A stretch of 64,000 nucleotides of DNA from Demequina sp. (lineage in GTDB: Bacteria > Actinomycetota > Actinomycetes > Actinomycetales > Demequinaceae). Position numbers and translations under genes: made by a program. The stretch spans positions 868,001 through 932,000 of the forward strand of contig JANQAD010000001.1 in assembly GCA_024707205.1 (NCBI GenBank). The letters run 5' to 3'. Below, piece after piece: positions 36,865-44,604 of the stretch. Numbering within the stretch: the stretch's first letter is position 1; each line of letters starts with the position of its first letter. The notes beneath the pieces were generated by a model that ran no database searches, was not told where the DNA came from, and was given only the letters and a program-made list of their open reading frames with translations.

Positions 36865-36894
36865 GCGGGGGTCCCGGTGCTCCGGGACCCCCGC
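36865..36894 (+). terminator. Strong intercistronic hairpin after the binding-protein gene
   Basis: GCGGGGGTCCCGG pairs perfectly with CCGGGACCCCCGC around a 4-nt loop. With no T run it is more likely a partial terminator or 3'-end stabiliser that raises binding-protein levels over the permeases. Confidence 0.6.
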
Positions 36895-36910
36895 TAAGGG
36901 GCACCACACC

Positions 36911-37879
36911 ATGACTATTGCAACCGAGAAGACGCGCCGCACGCGTCACGACGAGCCCGCTCGCATCCCTCAGCGCGGCTCCAACAAGGCCGGATACTGG
37001 CTGTACCTCATCCCAGGCTTCATCCTGCTCGCCGTGGTGATCATCTACCCGGTGATCCGGAACATCCGACTGAGCTTCTACCACTGGCGCGGAGGCCGCG
37101 CAGAGGAACACTTCGCTGGGCTCGAGAATTGGCGCGCACTGCTGCACGATGAAGAGTTCATCAGGTCCTTCACCAACATCATCTTGGTGATCGTCGCGAT
37201 GGTGTTCGTCCCAACGCTCGCAGGCCTCATCATCGCTGCGGTCCTCTTTGACGTCGTCGGCAGGCGATTTGGGGCGCGTCTCGCCAGCTTCCTGCGAGCG
37301 ACCTTCTACTTGCCACAGATTCTCCCCATCGCGGTCGCTGGCGTGATGTTCGCGTGGATCCTCAAACCAAACTCGCAAGGCGTGCTGAACCAGTTCCTCA
37401 GCAACGTGACGGGCTCCACTGTGGAGGTCAACTGGCTTGGCGGGCAGTACAGCACCGCGATGGCGTCGGTGATGGTGCTCATGATCTGGATCCAGCTGGG
37501 CTACCCAGTGGTGATCTTCATGGCCGCACTGCAGCGAGTCGACCCGCAGCTCTACGAGGCTGCGGAACTCGATGGCGCCAACTGGTACGAGCGTTTCCGC
37601 GCTATCACCCTTCCGATGATTCAACCCGAGGTCTTCGTGGTCGCACTCACCACAACTATTGCGGCGCTGAAGGTGTTTGCGCCGGTGTTCATTTTGACCG
37701 CGGGCGGACCGTCCAAGTCAACCTACGTTCCCTCGTATTACGCATATATCCAGTTCATTAAGGGGATAGACAAGGGCTACGCGGCCACCATCGCCTCTGC
37801 GGTGACGATCGTCGTCGTCTTAGTGGCCTTCGTCTTCGTTCGCGTGCAGACGCGGCTCGAGCGGAAGGAGGAGTCATGA
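36911..37879 (+). CDS. Sugar ABC permease (MalF-type)
   Basis: 322 residues with six membrane segments, starting after a basic N terminus at GYWLYLIPGFILLAVVIIYP. The EAA loop is QLYEAAELDGANWYERFRAI. Unlike the permease near 5 kb it lacks a periplasmic insert. Its stop overlaps the next ATG, so the two permeases are coupled. Confidence 0.93.
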   Translation: MTIATEKTRRTRHDEPARIPQRGSNKAGYWLYLIPGFILLAVVIIYPVIRNIRLSFYHWRGGRAEEHFAGLENWRALLHDEEFIRSFTNIILVIVAMVFVPTLAGLIIAAVLFDVVGRRFGARLASFLRATFYLPQILPIAVAGVMFAWILKPNSQGVLNQFLSNVTGSTVEVNWLGGQYSTAMASVMVLMIWIQLGYPVVIFMAALQRVDPQLYEAAELDGANWYERFRAITLPMIQPEVFVVALTTTIAALKVFAPVFILTAGGPSKSTYVPSYYAYIQFIKGIDKGYAATIASAVTIVVVLVAFVFVRVQTRLERKEES

Positions 37880-38772
37880 CCACCGCGACCACGGCGTCGG
37901 ACATACCCCCGCGAAAGGCGGCCGATCCCCTCTCCCGAAACAAGCGACGACCGCGCACGCCGATCGAGTGGGTGCTGCTTGTGCTGGCTATCCTCGCGGC
38001 ACTCGCGGTCGTGTTTCCCATGCTCCTGCTGCTTATCAACGCGTTCAAGTCACCGCAGGACTACGCGAACTCGAGTCCCATCGACCTTCCCAAGTCACTA
38101 GACATAACGGGACTCAAGGACTTTTGGAGCCGCTACAACTTCCCGCACGCATTGTGGAACTCCGTCTTCATATCCGGAATGGTCGCCGTCATCGCCGTCG
38201 TCGTCTCGGTACTGAACTCGTTCGCGATCGGGATAGGGCGCGTGCGCGGTCGCACATGGATCGTGCTGCTCTTCCTCATGGCGAATCTCGTGCCACAGGA
38301 GATGCTCTTCGACCCGCTGTTCAAGCTGTACGACAAGATGGGGCTGCTCTCCACGCCGTGGTCGGTGATCCTCACTTTCGTGGTGATCCAGTCGGCATTC
38401 GGCACCTACCTGCTGTCCTCGCTGCTCGGCACGTTCCCCAAGGAGATCCTTGAGGCAGCGGCCGTGGATGGGGCGCATCGTCGCCGCATCCTGCGATCGG
38501 TCGTTGTCCCCATCATCAGGCCCACACTTTCCGTCCTCATGGTGTTCTTCTTCATTTGGACCTGGAACGAGTTCCTGTTGCCACTCGCCTTCCTCAACAC
38601 GAGTGACTCCTTGACGGTTCCGCTCGTACTCGAACAGTTGAATGGGGAGCGGCAGACTGACACCACAACGCTCGTCGCTGGCACGCTCATCAGCATCATT
38701 CCCACCATCATCTTCTTCCTCATCTTCCAGCGAACGCTGACGAGGGGTATCACGGCAGGAGCAGTGAAGTAA
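37876..38772 (+). CDS. Sugar ABC permease (MalG-type)
   Basis: 298 residues, six membrane segments. The EAA loop reads ILEAAAVDGAHRRRILRSVV, and the ending TLTRGITAGAVK is standard for the family. AAGGAGG precedes the ATG. The stop TAA overlaps the GH31 ATG by one base, tying import to intracellular hydrolysis. Confidence 0.93.
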   Translation: MTTATTASDIPPRKAADPLSRNKRRPRTPIEWVLLVLAILAALAVVFPMLLLLINAFKSPQDYANSSPIDLPKSLDITGLKDFWSRYNFPHALWNSVFISGMVAVIAVVVSVLNSFAIGIGRVRGRTWIVLLFLMANLVPQEMLFDPLFKLYDKMGLLSTPWSVILTFVVIQSAFGTYLLSSLLGTFPKEILEAAAVDGAHRRRILRSVVVPIIRPTLSVLMVFFFIWTWNEFLLPLAFLNTSDSLTVPLVLEQLNGERQTDTTTLVAGTLISIIPTIIFFLIFQRTLTRGITAGAVK

Positions 38773-41035
38773 TGAAGTTCACCGACGGGTTCTGGCACTT
38801 GCGTCCAGGCGTCAGCGCGATCTATGCGCAAGAGGCCTACACCGTGGAGGCCGACGGAGATGCCCTGGTGATAGCCGCTCCATCTCGCGTCATCGAGAAG
38901 CGCGGAAATGTCCTCAATCTTCCGGTGCTCACCGTCACATTGAGTTCACCGGCGCAGGGCGTGGTGAAGGTCCGTATGGAGCACCACACGGGCGGCCGAC
39001 GCTCACCCGGCTTCGCGCTAAGCGAGGAGACCGGACACGGTCGGGTGACCGTGACGGAGACCGACGCGACACTCACCACGGGTTCCCTGCGCGCCATCGT
39101 GCGGCGAGGCGCGCCTTGGGAGCTGGCGTTCTTCTCCGGTGAGCGTCGGCTCACGGCGCTCGGACCGAAGTCGCTCGCGCACATGACTCTCGCGCCAGGC
39201 GCCCCTGTCGCCGCCGAGCCGGCCGGAATTTCAGGCGTTACGAGCACCGGACTAGCGGCAGCGTCTGGTTACTCTCTCGCTCAACTGGACCTCGGTGTGG
39301 GCGAGCTCATCTATGGGCTCGGTGAGCGCTTCGGCGCTTTCGTGAAGAACGGGCAAACCGTGGACATCTGGAACGCTGACGGCGGCACCAGCTCAGAGAT
39401 GGCCTACAAGAACATCCCGTTCTTCGTGTCTTCGCACGGCTACGGCGTCCTCGTCAACCAGCCAGAGCACGTGTCCTTCGAGGTGGGCACGGAGGCAGTC
39501 GAACGGGTGCAGTTCTCGGTGCCAGGCGAGGCGCTTGAGTTCCTCGTCTTCGATGGACCGACGCCGGGCGATGTCATCGAGCGCTATACGGGGCTCACCG
39601 GCAGGCCGGCGCGTGTGCCGGCATGGTCGTACGGGCTGTGGCTATCCACGTCCTTCACCACCGAATACGACGAAGCGACTGTCAACGAGTTTGTCGATGG
39701 CATGCGCGACCATGACATCCCTCTCAGCGTGTTCCACTTCGACTGCTTTTGGATGGAGGAGTTCAAGTGGACTGACCTCACGTGGGACGCGCGCATCTTC
39801 CCCGACCCGAAGGGGATGCTGCACCGTTTTCACGAGGACAAGGGCTTGAAGGTCTGCGCGTGGATCAACCCCTACATCGCGCAGCGCTCAGCTCTGTTCC
39901 GCGAAGCGGCTGATGCCGGGTACCTTGTCAAGCGGCCTGATGGAAGCATCTGGCAGTGGGACTGGTGGGTGGCCGGCATGGCGCTCGTCGATTTCACCAA
40001 TCCCTCGGCCACCTCGTGGTTCCAGGAGCACCTTCGTCGCCTCATCCGCGAAGGCGTTGACGCGCTCAAGACCGACTTTGGCGAGCGCATCCCCACCGAC
40101 GTGGTGTGGCACGACGGCTCCGACCCTCAGGCCATGCACAACCTCTACACGCAGCTGTACAACCGCGCGGTATTCGAGGTGCTCAAGGAGGAGAAGGGTG
40201 AAGGCGAGGCCGTACTCTTCGCGCGCTCGGCCACGGCCGGCGGTCAGCAGTTCCCCGTGCACTGGGGAGGGGACAACACCTCTACTTTCGAGTCGATGGC
40301 GGAGACGCTCCGCGGGGGCTCTCGCTCGCGTCTTCCGGGTTTGGGTACTGGAGCCATGACATCGGCGGCTTCGAGGGAACTCCCGATCCGCTCGTGTTCA
40401 AGCGCTGGGCCGCCTTTGGGCTGCTCTCGTCGCATTCGCGCCTGCATGGCTCAACGTCGTACCGGGTGCCGTGGGCCTTCGACGACGAGGCCGTTGACAT
40501 CACGCGCGACTTCGCCAAGCTCAAGAACTCGCTCATGCCTTATTTGTTCGCAGCTGGCGAGCACGCCGCGGCGACGGGAGTGTCCGTTGCCAGGCCGATG
40601 TACTTCGAGTTCCCAGACGATCCAGGGGTTGGGTACCTGGACAGGCAATACATGCTGGGTTCATCACTCCTGGTAGCACCCGTATTTTCGCCCGACGGGG
40701 TGGTCGCCTTCTACTTGCCATCTGGGCTGTGGACGGGCTTGCTTACCGGCGAGCGCGTGGAAGGCGGGCGCTGGATCCGGGAGACGCATGCGGCAGGGTC
40801 ACTGCCGGTCTACGTGAGGCCAGGCACGGTGCTCCCACTCGGCACGCGAGAGGATCGGCCCGACTACGACTTCACGACCGAGCTGGAGCTCGTTGTCTAC
40901 CCGGGAGGAGAAGGCTCTCGTTCGGTGACGGTCTTCTCCGCCTCTGGGGAACCAACAACCTTCTCGGTAACGATTGACGGGGACTCGGTAGCAGCGTCGG
41001 GTCCCAACGGCGAGGTCAGAGCGAGGTTGGCGTAG
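38772..41035 (+). pseudogene. yicI: GH31 alpha-xylosidase (YicI-like), one frameshift in this sequence
   Basis: About 754 residues once repaired, near the 772 of E. coli YicI. Cytoplasmic. It removes alpha-xylose from the non-reducing end of xyloglucan oligosaccharides. The nucleophile Asp435 is in KTDFGERIP and the acid/base Asp501 in HWGGD; the 66-residue spacing equals that in YicI. VFHFDCFWM and WINPYIAQRS are shared with YicI. The frame breaks at the G run 40314-40318: one extra G yields LRGGLSLASSGFGYWSHDIG, the expected sequence. So the gene is probably intact in nature. Last gene of the importer operon. Confidence 0.9.
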
Positions 41036-41076
41036 CGCCCAACCTAGCCCCAGCGTCGGGCCGGTAGCCTTTTCCC

Positions 41077-42282
41077 ATGAACGAGCCGTTGCGCCCCGAC
41101 ACCATCGCCGTGCACGCCGGCCAGCACCGCACGCCGTTCGAGGAGATGGCCGAGCCGATCTTCCTCACGCAGGGATACGTGTACGGAACAGCGGCCGAGG
41201 CGGAGGCCGCGTTCAACGGCGAGTTGGACCGGTACCAGTACAGCCGCTACGGCAACCCCACCGTCTCGATGTTCGAGGCGCGGCTCGCGGCGATCGAGGG
41301 CGCGGAGGACTGTTTCGCCACCGCGACCGGCATGGCCGCGGTGTTCGTCTCGCTCGCGTGCGTGCTGAAGCAGGGTTCGCGGCTCGTGGCGTCGAAGGCG
41401 CTGTTCGGCTCGAGCCTCGTGGTGTTCAACGAGTACTTCGCCAACTGGGGCATCACGGTGGATTACGTCGACGGGCACGTGCCGGCCTCGTGGGAGGCCG
41501 CGCTCGCGACGCCGGCAGACGCGGTGTTCGTCGAGTCGCCGTCCAACCCGATGCAGGACCTTGTTGACATCGCGTTCGTTGCGGAGCTCTGTCGCAGCGC
41601 AGGGGCGCTGTTCATCGTGGACAACGTGTTCGCGACGCCGTTGGGCTCGCGGCCCTTGGAGCTTGGGGCCGACGCTGTTGTGTACTCCGCGACCAAGCAC
41701 ATCGACGGTCAGGGTCGGGTTCTTGGTGGCGCGGTGCTCGGGTCTGCGGAGTACGTAGAGAAGGTGCGAACCATGGTGCGGACCATGGGCGCGACGATGT
41801 CTCCCTTCACCGCGTGGGTGCTGGGGAAGTCGCTTGAGACGCTTGGCGTGCGCGTGCGCGCGCAGGCCGCGACGGCTCTTGCTCTGGCCGAGTGGCTCGA
41901 CGGCGACCCGCGCGTTGCGGTGACGCGGCATCCGTTCTTGGCGTCTCATCCTCAGCACGAGCTGGCGAGGCGGCAGATGACGCTCGGCGGCACCTTGGTG
42001 ACGATCGACATTGCGCTGCCTCACGGGGTGGATCCGCACGGCGACGAGGCCAAGGCCGCGACGTACCGGTTCCTGGATGCACTGCGCGTCTTTGCCATCG
42101 CGAACAACCTCGGCGACGCGAAGTCCATCGCGACGCACCCCGCGACCACGACCCACCGGCGCCTCGGGCCCGAGGGGCGCGCGGCGGTCGGGATGTGCTC
42201 CGCGACCGTGCGGCTGTCCATCGGGCTCGAGGATGTCGAGGACCTGCGGGCGGATATCGATCAGGCGCTCTCGGCGGTGTAA
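41077..42282 (+). CDS. metZ: O-succinylhomoserine sulfhydrylase
   Basis: 401 residues, a Cys/Met-metabolism PLP enzyme. It makes homocysteine from O-succinylhomoserine and sulphide. RYQYSRYGNPTVSMFEARLA and CFATATGMAAVF precede the PLP lysine in VYSATKHIDGQGRVLGGA, a loop characteristic of MetZ rather than MetB. A plain O-acetylhomoserine enzyme is the main alternative. TAGCCT lies 6 nt before the ATG, so leaderless. No SAM riboswitch fits in the 41-bp spacer, which holds a copy of the dispersed motif. Confidence 0.85.
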   Translation: MNEPLRPDTIAVHAGQHRTPFEEMAEPIFLTQGYVYGTAAEAEAAFNGELDRYQYSRYGNPTVSMFEARLAAIEGAEDCFATATGMAAVFVSLACVLKQGSRLVASKALFGSSLVVFNEYFANWGITVDYVDGHVPASWEAALATPADAVFVESPSNPMQDLVDIAFVAELCRSAGALFIVDNVFATPLGSRPLELGADAVVYSATKHIDGQGRVLGGAVLGSAEYVEKVRTMVRTMGATMSPFTAWVLGKSLETLGVRVRAQAATALALAEWLDGDPRVAVTRHPFLASHPQHELARRQMTLGGTLVTIDIALPHGVDPHGDEAKAATYRFLDALRVFAIANNLGDAKSIATHPATTTHRRLGPEGRAAVGMCSATVRLSIGLEDVEDLRADIDQALSAV

Positions 42283-42308
42283 CGCGACCAGTGCCCTCTT
42301 GCCGAGTT

Positions 42309-42356
42309 GCCCGACGCTGGGGTGACGTTGGCGCTTTCGTGGCCCCAGCGTCGGGC
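42309..42356. terminator. Hairpin built from two inverted copies of the dispersed motif
   Basis: GCCCGACGCTGGGG (42309-42322) pairs perfectly with CCCCAGCGTCGGGC (42343-42356) across 20 nt. It lies between the convergent metZ and F420-reductase-like genes, where a bidirectional terminator is expected. No T run. Confidence 0.55.
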
Positions 42357-42364
42357 CGGCTTGG

Positions 42365-42940
42365 CTAGAGAAGCGCGAAGCCGGTGGTCCAGGAGGTCTT
42401 CTCGCCGGCGGCGAGGGTGAGCTGAAGGAAACCGAGGGCCTCGAGATCGACGGCCCGCTTGAGCGAACCGGCGTCGACTGCCTTGACCCCTGCCTTCGTC
42501 AGCGCGGCCGCGAGGCCCGTCTTGGCGTCGGCGCCGTTGCCGGCGATGAGGACGGTGGTCTGCTCGTCGCCGACGTGCTTGCTCGCGAGGGTCGCGGCGA
42601 AGTTGGTGTTGAAGGCCTTGAGGACCGTGCTGTCTGGGAGCGCGGCCTGGATCTCCGCGGCCTTGGAGCTGCCAGGGGCGACGACGAGAGAGTCGAAGGT
42701 CTCGAAGTTGACCGGGTTGGTGATGTCAACGACGGTCTTGCCGGCGAGCTGGGTCTTGAGGGTGTCGAGGATGCCGGCGACGGCCGGGTGGGGAACGGCC
42801 AGGACGACCGTGTCGCCCTGGATCTGCGCCGTGGCGAGGTCCTCGTGGGTGACGTAGTCGACGGTGGCGCCGCCTGCGGCGAAGAGGCCGCCGATGGCTG
42901 TGCCCATGTTGCCGGTGCCGATGATGGTGACGTGAGTCAT
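42365..42940 (-). CDS. NADPH-dependent F420 reductase-like dinucleotide-binding protein
   Basis: 191 residues, a Rossmann protein. The N terminus VTIIGTGNMGTAIGGLFAAG is a dinucleotide-binding motif. VVLAVPHPAVAGIL and KTVVDITNPVNFETF, then LKAFNTNFAATL match the F420-oxidoreductase-like family. It probably moves hydride between NADPH and a flavin-type cofactor, but F420 use is not shown by sequence alone. Confidence 0.8.
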   Translation of the reverse strand: MTHVTIIGTGNMGTAIGGLFAAGGATVDYVTHEDLATAQIQGDTVVLAVPHPAVAGILDTLKTQLAGKTVVDITNPVNFETFDSLVVAPGSSKAAEIQAALPDSTVLKAFNTNFAATLASKHVGDEQTTVLIAGNGADAKTGLAAALTKAGVKAVDAGSLKRAVDLEALGFLQLTLAAGEKTSWTTGFALL

Positions 42941-42963
42941 GGTGGTGCTGCCTTTCTAGATTA

Positions 42964-42977
42964 GTTGATAGTTCAAC
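42964..42977. promoter_or_regulatory. Dyad upstream of the F420-reductase-like gene
   Basis: GTTGA-TAGT-TCAAC, with flanks extending an imperfect palindrome to about 20 bp. MarR and HxlR regulators bind similar dyads; no such regulator is adjacent. Confidence 0.4.
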
Positions 42978-43004
42978 CAATTTGCATAGTGGGGTATTCC
43001 CGGC

Positions 43005-43061
43005 GGCCGACGCTGCGGTCGCCTTGGTCGATTGCGGTGGCCGACGCTGTGGTCGCCTGGG
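43005..43061. repeat. Direct repeat of an extended dispersed motif
   Basis: Two 23-bp copies at 43005-43027 and 43039-43061, 21 of 23 identical, each starting GGCCGACGCTG and continuing into GGTCGCCT. They lie in a 296-bp spacer with no gene. Confidence 0.7.
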
Positions 43062-43155
43062 GCGGCCCGCATCCCACGGCGCCCCTGAAATCGGACCTCT
43101 ACCAGGCCGCTTAACTCGCGTCCCCAGGTGGGGGGTTAAGGGGCATTTATCCACA

Positions 43156-43177
43156 TTTGGTAACTGTTTGGTAACTG
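43156..43177. repeat. Tandem 11-bp repeat before the DUF222 gene
   Basis: TTTGGTAACTG occurs twice head to tail, then TTAACC. One helical turn per unit, so it could be a pair of protein sites in the promoter region of the DUF222/HNH gene. Confidence 0.55.
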
Positions 43178-43236
43178 TTAACCATCCTTGCCGAATCCGG
43201 GTCCTTTTTGTCACACCCCTTGGGTTGGCTGGGATC

Positions 43237-44517
43237 ATGACCTTCTCGCTGACAGATGTCGATGCCCGGACCGCGCCGTTGCGCGAGTTCGAGGGCGTCG
43301 ACCTCCCGTCGCTGCCGCGGGCGGAGTTGGTGGGATTGTTGCGGGTCGCGGGCGACGCGAAGGGTGCGATGGACCGCCTGATGGCGTCCGTCGCGGGCGA
43401 GGTGGCCCGGCGCTCAACTGCTGAGGATGGCGCGGGAGGACTCGCACGGCAGCACGGCTTCGCGAGCCCGCAGCGAATGGTCGCAGCGGCGGTGGGCGCG
43501 GCTCCAAGCGAAGGATTCAAGCTCGTCACTGCGGGCACACTCATGAGCCAGGACCGTCCCCTTGCTACGGCGCTTGGGGACGGACTGCCGGTGGGCAAGG
43601 CCGACCTGATCGCGTCCACGCTTGCCACGCTCGACGGTGACACTGACGCGTTGGAGGCCAAGCTGACGCGCGTCGCTCGCCACCAGGACTACCAAACACT
43701 GAAGCTCATCTGTTCACGGGAGGCAGCGAAGTTCGACGCCGCGCACCAAGAATCGGTGGAACGGCGCCACTATGAGCAGCGCTCCGTGGAGGTCACTCAG
43801 GAGACCTCGGGACGCGTCACCATTCGAGGGACTCTGCCCGCCACCCAAGGCGCGATCCTGATCACGTACCTCGAGGCGCAGGTCAAGGCCGCCTACCAAG
43901 CCAAGCGCGACAGCGATGAGACGGGCACCGTCGACGCGCGCACCGCCCCACAGATCCGCGCCGATGCCCTGACCGCCCTTGTCGCTCACGGCCTCGACTG
44001 CGACTCGCCAGCCACCGGGGTCAAGGCCACCATCATCCTGCGCGTCGATGCGGATCAACTGCGCGCCGACGCTGCCGGCGAGGACGCCGGCCTGGCCACC
44101 TGTGACGCCCTCACCACCCCCATCTCCCTGACTGCCCTCAAAGAGCTCGCCATCGACGCGACCATCGCCCGCATGGTCGTCGATGCCAAGTCCCATGTGC
44201 TCGACTTCGGCCACGACCAACGCCTGTTCACCTGGGCCCAACGCATGGCGTTGGCTGAACGAGACGGCGGTTGCGCCAAGTGCCACGCCCCCATCTCCCA
44301 CTGCATCGCGCACCACATCCGCTGGTGGCACCGAGACGCCGGTCCCACCGACATCTCCAACGGCGTCCTGCTGTGCGTGCGATGCCACACCCAAATCCAC
44401 CGGGATGGCTGGAGCATCGACGTCGATGAGAACAACCACGTGTGGTTCACTCCCCCACGCGAGCTGGATCCCGAGCAGCGCCGAATACTTGGCGGCCTCG
44501 CAGCCCTCACGGTGTGA
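43237..44517 (+). CDS. DUF222 / HNH endonuclease (13E12 repeat family)
   Basis: 426 residues. DUF222 occupies most of the protein (about 20-320). The HNH nuclease motif lies near the end: CAKCHAPISHCIAHHIRWWH followed by ISNGVLLCVRCHTQIHRDGW, with two CxxC zinc pairs. The family is common in actinobacteria and often multicopy, like the 13E12 proteins of M. tuberculosis, and it is sometimes treated as a mobile or selfish gene. Function unproven. Intact here. Confidence 0.9.
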   Translation: MTFSLTDVDARTAPLREFEGVDLPSLPRAELVGLLRVAGDAKGAMDRLMASVAGEVARRSTAEDGAGGLARQHGFASPQRMVAAAVGAAPSEGFKLVTAGTLMSQDRPLATALGDGLPVGKADLIASTLATLDGDTDALEAKLTRVARHQDYQTLKLICSREAAKFDAAHQESVERRHYEQRSVEVTQETSGRVTIRGTLPATQGAILITYLEAQVKAAYQAKRDSDETGTVDARTAPQIRADALTALVAHGLDCDSPATGVKATIILRVDADQLRADAAGEDAGLATCDALTTPISLTALKELAIDATIARMVVDAKSHVLDFGHDQRLFTWAQRMALAERDGGCAKCHAPISHCIAHHIRWWHRDAGPTDISNGVLLCVRCHTQIHRDGWSIDVDENNHVWFTPPRELDPEQRRILGGLAALTV

Positions 44518-44528
44518 GGGCCGCGAAG

Positions 44529-44563
44529 CATGCCTGCCGGGGCGTGCCCATGCCTGCCGGGGC
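44529..44563. repeat. Two 15-bp direct repeats between convergent genes
   Basis: CATGCCTGCCGGGGC at 44529-44543 and 44549-44563, period 20 bp, followed by a degenerate third unit. It lies in the 87-bp gap between the HNH gene and copA. Confidence 0.6.
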
Positions 44564-44604
44564 CTGCGGAAGCCTTCCGGGGTCCGCGGGGACCCGTCGG
44601 AGTC

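Noticed and set aside
41036-41076. SAM riboswitch before metZ
   Set aside because: Only 41 bp are available, with a -10 element 6 nt before the ATG; no room for an aptamer.
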